Shown here: positions 36,600 through 45,338 of the stretch, piece by piece
Numbering within the stretch: the first letter of the stretch is position 1
Layout of the letters: each line of letters begins with the position of its first letter
Source: BOG-1155 sp963717985
GTDB taxonomy: Bacteria; Desulfobacterota; Syntrophorhabdia; Syntrophorhabdales; WCHB1-27
Assembly: GCA_963717985.1 (NCBI GenBank)
Contig: CAVQYC010000003.1
Span: 186,001 to 250,000, forward strand
Length of the DNA: 64,000 bases
Direction: 5' to 3'
Program-made: the position numbers and the translations under genes
The notes under the pieces: generated by a model
What the model saw: the letters and a program-made list of their open reading frames with translations, nothing else
What the model was told of the DNA's origin: nothing
Database searches by the model: none

Positions 36600-36692
36600 C
36601 ATTCAGGCTCGACTACGCGTACAACGCAGTGCCGGCAGGTGATCCTTTCGATCTTAGGGTTCGGTCCGGCCACCATAGGCTCCTGTCGATTC

Positions 36693-36706
36693 AGGGTGCG
36701 CACCCT
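36693..36706. promoter_or_regulatory. 14-bp perfect palindrome, candidate enhancer site for the efflux operon
   Basis: AGGGTGCGCACCCT lies about 95-120 bases upstream of the sigma-54 promoter at 36584-36599, the usual distance for an enhancer-binding protein. It differs from the TTAACAT sites near metV, so another activator may be used. Inference from position and symmetry only. Confidence 0.45.
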
Positions 36707-36905
36707 CGATATCCTGCTCACAATATAATGTGCCGCACTCTTTGGTCGCCAGGTTTTCGGTATGGTAAATTGCGTAGCGGTGCAACCACAATTGAAGGCA
36801 GCTATCGGCCTGTCGCCGAAGGGCTTCGATCAGAGATCTGTTGGTTGCACAGGCACGGCGTATCGCGGAAGGTGAAGCGCGGGTGCGAGTTGGAGGGGTA
36901 TCTCT

Positions 36906-38291
36906 TTACGGTCCCGGCTCAAAGCTCTTTCTCGCCGCTATGCCATGTTTTTTGAGGAGTTTCCAAAGGGTTACACGGCTGACGCCCAGCAGGCCGGCCG
37001 CCTCCTGCCTGTTGCCTCCCGTTTCTTTCAGGACCCGCAGCAGCTCATCCCGCTTCCCGTGATCGTCAACACCGCGTGTGTCGGCCAGCAGGTTGGCCCG
37101 CTGTTTTTCACCTGCGAGGGCGGGGAAATGGCGTAAGGAAATAAGCTCATCATGGCAGACAACGAAGGCATATTCGACAACATTTATCAACTCCCTGATA
37201 TTGCCTGGCCAGGCGTACGCGGTCAACATCTGCATCGCCTCTTCGGTTACGCCCAGGATAGGTTTCTCCGTGCGCAGGCGAACGGTCCTTACAAAATGGT
37301 CGATGAGGAGGGGTATGTCGTCCCGTCTCTCCCTCAGGGCCGGGACGCGGATGGGAATGACGTTGAGCCGGTAATACAGGTCTTCCCTGAAGGCGCCTTC
37401 CCGGCACATGCGTTCCAGGTCGCGGTGGGTGGCAGCGATGATGCGGGCGTCAATGGTGATGGGCGTGTGGTCCCCTACCCTTTCCACCTCCTTTTCCTGG
37501 AGCACCCGAAGCAGTTTTACCTGGGTCGAGAGGGGTATGTCGCCGATCTCATCCAAAAAGAGGTCGCCTTTGTCCGCTGATTCGAACCTGCCTCTCCGGT
37601 CCCTGTCTGCACCCGTGAAAGCGCCCTTCACGTGGCCGAACAGCTCGCTTTCCAGGAGCGATTCATTCAATGCCGCGCAACTCACCTTGACGAAGGGGCC
37701 TTTGCTCCTCCTGCCCACGTGGTGGATCGCATTCGCGACGAGCTCCTTTCCCGTGCCGCTCTCGCCGTAAATGATGATCGGGGCATCGGAGGCGGCGGCG
37801 TTGCGGATGAGTGCGTATACATCAAGCATTCCCGGGCTTCTTCCGATGATGCCCTCAAACCCTTCATCGGGGGACAGCAGGCATTTCAGCTCCTTTATGG
37901 TCCGTTCCTTTGCGATGAGGTCCGTAATGTCGGTGAGGGTTTCCACTCCGCCCACGATTGTTCCACGGGAGTCGGTGAGAACCGCCCCGTTCTTCAATAC
38001 ATGGACGGGAAGTCCATCTTTCCTGCGCAGTTGACATCGGTGGCGCACAACCGAGCCTTTCCGAAAAAGACCGCACTGCTTCTCTCCCTCCCCTTGTCTA
38101 TTACATGAAAAGCATGTGTCGCAGTCGAGGATCGCGCATTCCCGGCCCACAAGCTCGGAAGCCTCGTAGCCCATCATCCTTTCCAGCGCCTTGTTCACGG
38201 AGCGTATAGTCCTTTTCCGATCGACCACAACAACCCCATCCATCATGGTGTCGACGACGGTCTTCCAGTACTCCGGTAAATCATCTTTCAT
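36906..38291 (-). CDS. Sigma-54-dependent transcriptional activator with Cys-rich PAS domain
   Basis: 461 aa. The N-terminal PAS domain (about 10-125) carries five cysteines in a stretch (CAILDCDTCFSC ... CGLF), suggesting redox or metal sensing. The AAA+ domain has Walker A GESGTGKE, the sigma-54 contact loop GAFTGA, Walker B GDLFLDEIGD and the R-finger region. A Fis-type HTH closes the protein (GNRQEAAGLLGVSRVTLWKLL). It is divergent from metV, with paired TTAACAT sites between them, so it very likely controls metV and itself. No receiver domain is present, so activation is by a ligand or redox change. Confidence 0.92.
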   Translation of the reverse strand: MKDDLPEYWKTVVDTMMDGVVVVDRKRTIRSVNKALERMMGYEASELVGRECAILDCDTCFSCNRQGEGEKQCGLFRKGSVVRHRCQLRRKDGLPVHVLKNGAVLTDSRGTIVGGVETLTDITDLIAKERTIKELKCLLSPDEGFEGIIGRSPGMLDVYALIRNAAASDAPIIIYGESGTGKELVANAIHHVGRRSKGPFVKVSCAALNESLLESELFGHVKGAFTGADRDRRGRFESADKGDLFLDEIGDIPLSTQVKLLRVLQEKEVERVGDHTPITIDARIIAATHRDLERMCREGAFREDLYYRLNVIPIRVPALRERRDDIPLLIDHFVRTVRLRTEKPILGVTEEAMQMLTAYAWPGNIRELINVVEYAFVVCHDELISLRHFPALAGEKQRANLLADTRGVDDHGKRDELLRVLKETGGNRQEAAGLLGVSRVTLWKLLKKHGIAARKSFEPGP

Positions 38292-38321
38292 GATCGTGTT
38301 TTGCGCCCTCCCCCTTGAGAG

Positions 38322-38362
38322 TTAACATCATGTTATTAACATACGTTAAATGTTCCTTAACG
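38322..38362. promoter_or_regulatory. Cluster of TTAACAT-type dyads, candidate enhancer of metV
   Basis: Two adjoining dyads: TAACAT-C-ATGTTA (38323-38335) and TTAAC-ATAC-GTTAA (38336-38349), then another TTAACG (38357-38362). They lie 85-125 bases upstream of the metV sigma-54 promoter and about 30 bases before the activator start codon. The same half-site TTAACAT recurs at 51651 and 51680. Probable binding sites of the adjacent activator. Confidence 0.65.
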
Positions 38363-38446
38363 TCAAGGGTGCGGCAGCGGCCGCAAAAGGCAGATTATTG
38401 GCGAAATAGCGTAGAGTGGGGTCAAAAACCCAATGAACCACAGGCG

Positions 38447-38462
38447 GGGCACGGTCTTTGCT
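38447..38462 (+). promoter_or_regulatory. Sigma-54 promoter of the metV-metF operon
   Basis: GGGCACGGTCTTTGCT matches TGGCACG-N4-TTGCW at all but the first base, with -24 GG and -12 GC 10 bases apart. The start codon of metV is 37 bases downstream and has its own AAAGGAGG. Confidence 0.8.
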
Positions 38463-38498
38463 TTTATGCTTCTTAGCAATCTGCAAAGGAGGCATCAC

Positions 38499-39176
38499 AT
38501 GATTGGAACTGTCCAAAAACCCATGGAAGAGATCGTAGGCGCCCTTGAGGCCTACCGGACGATTGGCGTCGTGGGGTGCGACGGCTGCGCAAAGGCGTGC
38601 GCCACGGGCGGTACGGCACAGGTAGAGGTGATGATAAAGGACTTGATGCAGGCAGGCAAGGAGGTTGTCTTTGACGTGACCCCCGAGAGGACCTGCTACA
38701 TGAACAAGAGCAGGGATGCCTTCGCCTCTCGCAGGGAGGACCTGAACAAAGCGGAGGCTCTCCTCGTCCTTGGATGCGGAGGGGCCGTCCAGATCGTGCG
38801 TCAGCTCACGGAAGAGTACGGTATGACAGTTCCGGTCAAATCGGGCGTCGATTCGGTCGGCCATATGGATACCCTCATCTTCGGGGAACTCGCCATCGAG
38901 CAGTGCAGCGAATGCGGCGAGTGCCTGCTCAACGAAACGGGCGGTATTTGCCCGTTTACGAAATGCGCGAAGTCCCTCCTGAACGGACCCTGCGGCGGCG
39001 CCCAGGACGGCAAGTGCGAGGTAGACCGGGAGCGGGACTGTGCGTGGGTCCTCATCTACAATCGCATGAAAGCCCTTGGCGAGCTGGACCGCCTACGGCG
39101 TCCCATACCCGCGAAGGACCATAGTAAGGCCGCAAAACCGAGAACGCTCTATATTAAGAAAGGGGTGGTCGCATGA
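38499..39176 (+). CDS. metV: MetV, zinc/Fe-S partner of methylenetetrahydrofolate reductase
   Basis: 225 aa protein of the MTHFR C-terminal family (PF12225). Cysteine motifs: VGCDGCAKACATGG near the N-terminus, LGCGGAVQ, then CSECGECLLNETGGICPFTKCAK and NGPCGGAQDGKCEV. It partners MetF in acetogens and other Wood-Ljungdahl bacteria and is thought to carry electrons to the flavin. The ATG at 38499 follows AAAGGAGG; the longer frame from 38433 starts inside the promoter and is rejected. It overlaps metF by 4 bases. Confidence 0.92.
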   Translation: MIGTVQKPMEEIVGALEAYRTIGVVGCDGCAKACATGGTAQVEVMIKDLMQAGKEVVFDVTPERTCYMNKSRDAFASRREDLNKAEALLVLGCGGAVQIVRQLTEEYGMTVPVKSGVDSVGHMDTLIFGELAIEQCSECGECLLNETGGICPFTKCAKSLLNGPCGGAQDGKCEVDRERDCAWVLIYNRMKALGELDRLRRPIPAKDHSKAAKPRTLYIKKGVVA

Positions 39177-40093
39177 AGCTGACGGAGCGCTTTAAGCACG
39201 AGAGATTTGTCGTCACGAGCGAAGTGGGGCCTATGAAAGGCTGCATAAAAGAAGGCGTGGTCCCCGAGTTCCTTCAAGAGGCGAAAAAGGTGGCGGAATA
39301 CGTCCATGCCGTCAATGTCACCGATAACCAAAGCGCTGTCATGAAACTCGGTTCTCTCGCCTCGTCGGTCTATCTGAAGCGTGAGGGCATCGAGCCAATC
39401 TTTCAGATGACGTGCCGCGACCGGAACCGTATCGCCCTGCAGTCGGATTTACTGAGCGCCTGTTCCCTCGGTATTGAGAATGTCCTCTGTCTTACGGGCG
39501 ACCACATAAAGCTGGGCGATCACAAAAGCGCCAAGGCGGTCTTCGATATCGATTCCGTTCAGCTTATCGCGATGGCGAGCAATCTGAACAGAGGCTACGA
39601 CATGGTGGGCAACCTGCTCACCGGACCGACGAACATGGCGATCGGCGCGGTCGTCAATCCCACCTTCGAGCCACTCGACCTTCAACTCATGAAGATGGAA
39701 AAGAAGATAGAAGCGGGAGCGCAGTTCTTCCAAACCCAGACTGTCTACGATCCTGCTCGGTTCGAAACATTCATCAGGATGGCCGGGCAGTTCGGGGTGC
39801 CGATTCAGTATGGGATCGTCATTATCAAGTCACCCGAAATGGCGAGGTTCATGAACGACCATGTGTCGGGCGTCAGGGTGCCTGACTCGTTCATCGACGA
39901 ACTCGGGTCGGTGCCGCGAGACGAAAGGAAGGAGAAGGCAATCGAGATGACGGCCCGTCTGGTCTCCGAGATTGCACCCATGGTGCAGGGGGTCCACTTC
40001 ATGCCTCTCGGCTGGTCGGACGTGGTCCCCCAGATCCTCGCGAGGGCCGGCTTGGGCGTGCCTGACGCGGCGGCACACGTCGCCGAGGCATAG
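39173..40093 (+). CDS. metF: Methylenetetrahydrofolate reductase MetF
   Basis: 306 aa TIM-barrel flavoenzyme that reduces methylene-THF to methyl-THF. Family blocks: FVVTSEVGPMKG, VNVTDNQSAVMKLGS, GIEPIFQMTCRDRNRIALQSDLLSA, NVLCLTGDH, and AGAQFFQTQTVYD. With metV it supplies the methyl branch of the Wood-Ljungdahl pathway, or runs in reverse. Length and motifs are normal. Confidence 0.95.
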   Translation: MKLTERFKHERFVVTSEVGPMKGCIKEGVVPEFLQEAKKVAEYVHAVNVTDNQSAVMKLGSLASSVYLKREGIEPIFQMTCRDRNRIALQSDLLSACSLGIENVLCLTGDHIKLGDHKSAKAVFDIDSVQLIAMASNLNRGYDMVGNLLTGPTNMAIGAVVNPTFEPLDLQLMKMEKKIEAGAQFFQTQTVYDPARFETFIRMAGQFGVPIQYGIVIIKSPEMARFMNDHVSGVRVPDSFIDELGSVPRDERKEKAIEMTARLVSEIAPMVQGVHFMPLGWSDVVPQILARAGLGVPDAAAHVAEA

Positions 40094-40130
40094 GATTGCT
40101 TAACAGGTGTCGACAAAAAAGGAGGAACGC

Positions 40131-40334
40131 ATGTCGGAGACCACGCTGAGGATCGATGGAATGAGTTGCCAGCATTGTGTGATGCGCGTAAAGAAGGCCA
40201 TCGGCTTGCTGCCGGGCGTCACAGAGTCCCTGGTAGATATTGGGACAGCCAAAATAACCTACGATGAATCGCGCCTCGGGGAGCACGACTTGAAGAAGGC
40301 GGTTGAAGAAGCAGGCTATAAAGTACTAAACTAG
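40131..40334 (+). CDS. Heavy-metal-associated (CopZ-like) domain protein
   Basis: 67 aa. It has the HMA motif GMSCQHCVMRVKKAI (metal-binding CxxC) and the usual ferredoxin-like fold pattern, ending YDESRLGEHDLKKAVEEAGY. A GGAGG lies six bases before the ATG. It resembles copper chaperones, but no copper ATPase is near. It could instead serve the metal-sensing or Fe-S genes of this region. Confidence 0.9.
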   Translation: MSETTLRIDGMSCQHCVMRVKKAIGLLPGVTESLVDIGTAKITYDESRLGEHDLKKAVEEAGYKVLN

Positions 40335-40359
40335 GCGCAAGAACTCAAAGGAGAGCTGC

Positions 40360-40449
40360 ATGAAGGATTTGGTCGTCGTTATCGCAATCGTCGTCGCCTG
40401 GTACGTGCTCAACAGGTACGTGCTGCCCAGGTTCGGCGTAAGAACCTGA
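40360..40449 (+). CDS. 29-residue single-span membrane peptide
   Basis: ATG at 40360 is preceded by AAAGGAGAG. The peptide is one hydrophobic helix with a basic end (VVVIAIVVAWYVLNRYVLPR, then FGVRT). Similar micro-proteins are found beside HMA or redox genes in deltaproteobacteria, often ending in a Cys motif that is missing here. It fits neatly between two genes on the same strand. Role unknown. Confidence 0.5.
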   Translation: MKDLVVVIAIVVAWYVLNRYVLPRFGVRT

Positions 40450-40534
40450 GTGCATCCCGGCGGGAAGGATTCCTGCAACGGCAAATAGACGCACACTTCC
40501 GGGTGGAGAACAGGTTACGGGAGGGAAGCGGATC

Positions 40535-41116
40535 ATGAGCACCGGGCAGAAACCGTATGGAGCGGGCAGGAGCACCTTCGAGCTTGTGGATTTCAATCTG
40601 GTCCTCGAAGCCCTGTCGCTCACACCATCGACCGTATTTCTCGATCTCGGGTGCGGTAGAGGCAACTACGCCATCGCTGTGGCCGAGTCCATGGGACCCG
40701 AAGGCAAAGTCTACGGAGTCGATGCCTGGCAGGAAGGACTCGAAGAGTTAGAGGAATTGGCCGCTGCCAGGGATCTCAAGAACATCACCACCATTCATGC
40801 GAATCTGAACGAGCACATCCCCCTCGAAGGCGGGACGGTCGATGTCGTGTTCATGGCGACCGTGCTTCATGACGTTCTCCGTGAAAGTTCGGGCGAGGTG
40901 GCGATGGACGAGATAAAGAGGGTGCTCAGGCCCGGCGGCAGACTTTGTATCATTGAGTTCAAGAAGGTCGAGGACGGTCCGGGACCCCCTCTCAATGTGC
41001 GGCTTTCACCGGAAGAAACGGAAAAAGTAATCACGCCTTTCGGATTCGTCAAAGACCGGGTAACCGACGTAGGCCCATTCCATTACCTCCTTGCCGCATC
41101 GATGGCGGAGCCGTAG
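40535..41116 (+). CDS. Class I SAM-dependent methyltransferase
   Basis: 193 aa. Motif I is VFLDLGCGRGNYAIAVAE; motif II-III region is GKVYGVDAWQEGLEELEELAA; HEHIPLEGGTVDVVFMATVLHD-like post-motifs follow, with the late block LRPGGRLCIIEFKK. The substrate is unknown; the UbiE-like layout is common among arsenite or small-metabolite methyltransferases of anaerobes. A decayed copy of its last 55 codons lies at 44996-45159. Confidence 0.9.
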   Translation: MSTGQKPYGAGRSTFELVDFNLVLEALSLTPSTVFLDLGCGRGNYAIAVAESMGPEGKVYGVDAWQEGLEELEELAAARDLKNITTIHANLNEHIPLEGGTVDVVFMATVLHDVLRESSGEVAMDEIKRVLRPGGRLCIIEFKKVEDGPGPPLNVRLSPEETEKVITPFGFVKDRVTDVGPFHYLLAASMAEP

Positions 41117-41214
41117 CAATGACTCACCATGGACATTCCTCCATCATTGCCTGGAGGAGTGGGTGTGAACGAAGAAATGGCTGCCATGGGCAGAAATTGT
41201 CACAGTAGGGGGGA

Positions 41215-42444
41215 ATGATGAAAGGAAACCTGCTCGTTATCGCGACGCTTGACACAAAAGGGAGAGAAGCCGCCCACGTAAAGGATGCTGCCGCGGAACG
41301 CGGCGTGCATCCTATCCTGATGGATATCGGGGTCGTGGGTGTGCCTCAAACCCAACCGGACATCACCAACAAGGAGCTCGCCGAAGCGGCGGGGTACGAC
41401 CTGGAGGACCTGATAAAGGCGCGGGACCGGGCCAGGGCCGTGGAAGGGATCCAGAAGGGTGGCTCCCTCGTCAGCCACCGCTTGCTTAAAGAAGGCAGGC
41501 TGGACGGGGTCATCGGGCTGGGAGGCGGGACTGGAACCGCCATGGTCTCGTACATCATGCGCAGCCTCCCTTTCGGCCTTCCCAAGGTCATAGTCTCTAC
41601 GGTCGCATCGAGGGATGTGAGGGAGTACGTCGCCACCAAAGACATCGTCATGTTCCATTCCGTCGCGGACCTTCTGGGGTTCAACGAATTTATCCGCCTC
41701 ATCCTCGGTCAGGCCGCCTACGCGGTATGCGGTATGATGGAAAGGGGAAGCCGCCTGGACAGGGCCAAGGCGATGGTAGGCGTTACTGCCTATGGCATCA
41801 ACTCACAGTGCGCAGTCTTCGCCGAGGACTTCCTCCGCGAGAAGGGCTACGAGATGATAGGATTTCACGCAAATGGATGCGGGGGAATGGCCATGGAGGA
41901 ATTGGTTGCGGAGAAGTGGATCGCCGGTGTCCTCGATTTCAACCCGCACGAGATCGCCGACGATATGTTCGGCGGTTACTGCAAGGGAATCGGACCCAGC
42001 CGCCTTGAAACGGCCGGAAGCATGGGCGTCCCTCTGGTGCTGGCTCCCGGCGGGCTTGATAATGCGGTTTTTAGTCCCTTCTACCCCATGCCGCAGGAAT
42101 TCGCAGGGAGAAGGCGGCACGGCCATGATACCAGGTTTTGCGTCCGCATGGAAGCCCCGGAGATGGAACAATTCGCCCGGATCATCGCCGAGAAACTGAA
42201 CAAATCGCGGGGCCCCGCCCGTGTGCTCATACCGACAAAAGGGTGGTCCGATGCCGACAAGGAAGGCATGCCGCTCTTTGACCCTGCTGTCGATCGGGTG
42301 TTTACGGACACCCTCAAAGCGCTCCTCGACGCAAGGGTTCCCCTGGAGGAGATGAACGTGCACATAAGTGAGCCTGCCTTCGCCCGGAGGGCCGTTGAAA
42401 TCCTGGATGAAATGATGAAGAAAGAACACAGGAATATGAGGTAG
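41215..42444 (+). CDS. UPF0261 (Tm-1-like) protein, copy 1
   Basis: 409 aa, two Rossmann-like halves of the Tm-1/UPF0261 family. Marks: LLVIATLDTKGREAAHVKD, the glycine-rich VIGLGGGTGTAMVSYIM, VSTVASRDVREYVATKDI, FHANGCGGMAMEELV, and VLIPTKGWSDADKEG. A plant homolog inhibits a viral replicase and binds nucleotides; bacterial function is unknown. AGGGGGGA precedes two adjacent ATGs. About 35-40 % identical by eye to the copy at 43017. Confidence 0.88.
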   Translation: MMKGNLLVIATLDTKGREAAHVKDAAAERGVHPILMDIGVVGVPQTQPDITNKELAEAAGYDLEDLIKARDRARAVEGIQKGGSLVSHRLLKEGRLDGVIGLGGGTGTAMVSYIMRSLPFGLPKVIVSTVASRDVREYVATKDIVMFHSVADLLGFNEFIRLILGQAAYAVCGMMERGSRLDRAKAMVGVTAYGINSQCAVFAEDFLREKGYEMIGFHANGCGGMAMEELVAEKWIAGVLDFNPHEIADDMFGGYCKGIGPSRLETAGSMGVPLVLAPGGLDNAVFSPFYPMPQEFAGRRRHGHDTRFCVRMEAPEMEQFARIIAEKLNKSRGPARVLIPTKGWSDADKEGMPLFDPAVDRVFTDTLKALLDARVPLEEMNVHISEPAFARRAVEILDEMMKKEHRNMR

Positions 42445-42494
42445 GGATTGGTTAATCGGTACTTGGGTAAACCCCTGGCTCTGCCGGGGGATAA

Positions 42495-42644
42495 GTGATT
42501 GCGGCAGACAGCGACGACAGAAGAATGGTCTCCGCGATCCACGCCTCCTTCATCGACACGAAGGTCGAGGCGCCCGCTGAGTCAAGCAATAAGCCGGCCC
42601 TCATGATTATGCCACCCAAGAAAAAAGGCGGCGGCTGCTCGTAA
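42495..42644 (+). CDS. Possible 49-residue protein ending in a Lys-Gly-Cys tail
   Basis: A GTG-started frame with in-frame stop just before it ends with MIMPPKKKGGGCS. The short Gly-Cys tail is reminiscent of small metal-binding or lipidated peptides, but no ribosome site is clear. The rest of the interval to 43016 (42645-43016) shows no gene I can support; a minus-strand frame there was rejected. Confidence 0.25.
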   Translation: MIAADSDDRRMVSAIHASFIDTKVEAPAESSNKPALMIMPPKKKGGGCS

Positions 42645-43016
42645 CACCGGGGGCAGCCTTCACCACCCGTAAACCGGAAGGTCCATAAAAGAGGATATCG
42701 TATTGTTGGAAGAACGGCTAAACACCTGTTGCTCTTCGGCCCTTTCCGCCTGCGTCTCGCGACGCATTCGATTCTCTCAAGTAAATTGTGTACCCTCGCT
42801 CCACTGCCGAAGGGGGGCTTGGGAAGGTCCTATCACCTCTCTTTGCAATTTCGCAGAATGATGCAATAATAACCATAATGATGATGGATAGCAGAGAACT
42901 GCCCAAGTACCCGTGAAGGCTCGGAGTTGTCGGCGTGTTGTCTTCGACATCCGAGGAAGATCCATTAACGTCCCTCAAGGAAGCGAGTACAGCTGGAAAA
43001 GCGGGGAGGACAGAGA

Positions 43017-44243
43017 ATGAAAACGATATGTTTGATTGGGGCCTTTGACACCAAAGGTGCGGAGTATGCCTTTGTCCGCCAGCAGATAGTTGCGAGAGGG
43101 CATAGGGTCCTCACGGTCAATACGGGAATAATGGGATCAACCGATCTCTTCCCCGTGGACGTGGAGGCCCATGATGTTGCACTGGCTGGTGGTCGCGGTC
43201 TCGAACAACTTCGAGAGAGGAAAGACCGTGGCGAGGCAATAAAGGTTATGTGTGCGGGTGCGCCGGCAATCGTCAAGTCGCTCTATGATGACGGGACGAT
43301 TGCCGGCATCATCGGTATGGGCGGCACGGGAGGAACCGCGGTCGTTACCGCCGCCATGCGCGCCCTTCCCATCGGCATACCAAAAGTCTGTATCTCGACG
43401 ACGGCATCGGGCGATGTCAGTGCGTACGTGGGAACAAAGGACGTCACGATGATTCCTTCCATCGTGGACGTGGCCGGCATCAACCGCATCTCCCGCATGA
43501 TTTTCTCACGGGCGGCCGGTGCGATTTGCGGCATGGTGGAGACTGATATCCCCGAAGGTTCGGGGGACAGACCGGTGATCGCCGCGTCGATGTTCGGCAA
43601 CACAACCCCGTGTGTCAACGCGTGCGTGGAGGCTCTTTCGGCCGAAGGATACGAGGTCCTTGTCTTCCATGCAACGGGAACCGGCGGCAAGACCATGGAA
43701 AGCCTCGTGAAGGAAGGTTTGGTTGACGCGGTCCTCGATATTACCACCACGGAATGGGCAGACACGGTGTGCGGCGGGGTATTCGATGCCGGTCCTGAAC
43801 GGCTTGACGCCGCCGGACAAAGGGGAATACCTCACCTCATCGTACCGGGATGCGTCGACATGGCCAATTTCAACGCAATGGAGACGGTACCTGAGAGATA
43901 TAGAAAGACGAAGCGTACGTTCTACGAATGGACCCCATCGGTTACCCTCATGCGGACCAACAAGGAAGAAAATGAGGAGATGGGGAAGATATTCGCGGAA
44001 AAGGCAAACGCCGCCAAGGGACCCGTTGCCTTCCTCATTCCTCTTCGAGGGGTATCGATTCTTGACGGGGACAATCAGCCATTCTGCGACCGCGAAGCCG
44101 ACAGGGCGATGTTCGACGCGATTGAGGCACACGTCAGGGAAGGTATCGAGGTCGTCGAAATGGACAACAATATCAACGACGCCGAGTTCTCGGCCAAAGC
44201 GGTCAGGATGATGCTCACCCTTATCAAAGGAGTCAAGGCCTGA
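43017..44243 (+). CDS. UPF0261 (Tm-1-like) protein, copy 2
   Basis: 408 aa. Same family as 41215-42444: ICLIGAFDTKGAEYAFVRQQI, GMGGTGGTAVVTAAMRALP, STTASGDVSAYVGTKDVTMI, FHATGTGGKTMESLV, and FLIPLRGVSILDGDNQPF. The order of domains and length are the same, so the two arose by duplication and have diverged a good deal. The GGGAGG ribosome site lies six to eight bases upstream. Confidence 0.88.
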   Translation: MKTICLIGAFDTKGAEYAFVRQQIVARGHRVLTVNTGIMGSTDLFPVDVEAHDVALAGGRGLEQLRERKDRGEAIKVMCAGAPAIVKSLYDDGTIAGIIGMGGTGGTAVVTAAMRALPIGIPKVCISTTASGDVSAYVGTKDVTMIPSIVDVAGINRISRMIFSRAAGAICGMVETDIPEGSGDRPVIAASMFGNTTPCVNACVEALSAEGYEVLVFHATGTGGKTMESLVKEGLVDAVLDITTTEWADTVCGGVFDAGPERLDAAGQRGIPHLIVPGCVDMANFNAMETVPERYRKTKRTFYEWTPSVTLMRTNKEENEEMGKIFAEKANAAKGPVAFLIPLRGVSILDGDNQPFCDREADRAMFDAIEAHVREGIEVVEMDNNINDAEFSAKAVRMMLTLIKGVKA

Positions 44244-44408
44244 CAGAGGGCGTGACGTGGGGCGGCCAGAGGCGCCATGATCAGGGATGAATCGGAGTGA
44301 TTTTTTGAAACGACCGTCGACGAAGGGGCGGTCCTCGGGGGTATGAACAATTGAAGGCGGGGAGTTACGACTTGTCTCCCCTTCCCGTTCACCTATCGGA
44401 GGCGTGAG

Positions 44409-44963
44409 ATGAGCATGACGGATGAGGATAAGCAGAGGATCATAGAGCGCGCCTTTTCCCTTGGGTTCGACTACGAAAAAAACATGAGGGGATGCTGCCA
44501 GTGCACCATCGCGGCAATCCAGGATGCCCTCGGTTTAAGAAATGACGCCGTCTTCAAGGCGGGAAGCGGTCTTACGGCGGGTGGTGGGATTTCCTGCGAA
44601 GGTTCGTGCGGGGCTTACACGGGCGGCGTTATGGTCATGAGCTCCGTCTTCGGCCGACGACGGGGGAAATGGGATGGCGACAAAGACGAGAAGGACTGCG
44701 CCCATCGTATGGCCGCCACGCTCCTCGATAAGTTTAAGAGGGAATACGGGAGCGGTATCTGTAATCTCATCCACGTCCGTATCTTGGGGAGGAGCTTCGA
44801 TCTTAAAGACATCGGGGATAGAGAAGCCTTTGAGAACTCGGGAGCCCATATCGACAAGTGCACCTCTGTTGTCGCAAGAGCCGCGGCCTGGGCTGCCGAA
44901 CTTATTCTCGAAGAATTATCGGGCCGTGGTATGAGGCTGGACGAACTCAGGATAAACACATAA
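44409..44963 (+). CDS. C_GCAxxG_C_C family redox-type protein
   Basis: 184 aa. The family cysteine pattern is visible: RGCCQCTIAAIQDALGL, GLTAGGGISCEGSCGAYTGGVM, then later Cys in KDCAHRM, GSGICNLIH and HIDKCTSVV. These proteins (PF09719) have many conserved Cys and are predicted to bind a metal or do thiol chemistry. GGAGG is six bases before the ATG. It lies downstream of the second UPF0261 gene. Confidence 0.85.
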   Translation: MSMTDEDKQRIIERAFSLGFDYEKNMRGCCQCTIAAIQDALGLRNDAVFKAGSGLTAGGGISCEGSCGAYTGGVMVMSSVFGRRRGKWDGDKDEKDCAHRMAATLLDKFKREYGSGICNLIHVRILGRSFDLKDIGDREAFENSGAHIDKCTSVVARAAAWAAELILEELSGRGMRLDELRINT

Positions 44964-44995
44964 TCCTCCCTGTCATTGCATTCGAAAAACAACCC

Positions 44996-45159
44996 TTGAG
45001 TTTACGAAGGCCGAGGACGGTCCCCGACCCCCTCTCCGCGTGAGGTTTTCACCGAAGAGATGGAGAAAGTAATCGCGCCTTTCGGGTTCGTCAAAGACCG
45101 GGTAGCCGACGTAGGGCCATTCCCCTACCTGCTCGCCGCTTCTTTGGTGGAGCGGTAAC
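44996..45159 (+). pseudogene. Decayed copy of the methyltransferase C-terminus
   Basis: The DNA from GAGTTTACGAAGGCCGAGGA onward is about 80-85 % identical by eye to 40955-41116, the end of the methyltransferase gene. Identity continues past its stop into ATGACTCACCATGGACAT. Frame-breaking changes are present and no N-terminal part remains. It is the scar of a larger duplication that also produced the two UPF0261 genes. Confidence 0.8.
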
Positions 45160-45258
45160 GATGACTCACCATGGACATACCGGCCCTGCAGCGAACCGCA
45201 AATCAGGTCCACAAAATTAGACCGATTCCAATCCCTTGGTACCGACCGCTATTTCTTC

Positions 45259-45290
45259 TTGACAAACGAGTTGTTTTGAATATATATTCA
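45259..45290 (+). promoter_or_regulatory. Sigma-70 promoter with overlapping palindrome, before the DUF134-NifX gene
   Basis: TTGACA (45259-45264) and TATATT (45283-45288), 18 bases apart. The -10 box lies inside the perfect palindrome TGAATATATATTCA (45277-45290). A repressor bound there would block the promoter; the DUF134 helix-turn-helix protein encoded next is a natural candidate. Confidence 0.6.
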
Positions 45291-45338
45291 TAACATCACC
45301 GGCCGCAACATGGTTCCGGCGTCACGGAGGCTGAAAGA

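Noticed and set aside
42718..42978. 86-codon minus frame with a hydrophobic segment
   Set aside because: TTG start without a ribosome site, no family, in a gap with no matching operon.
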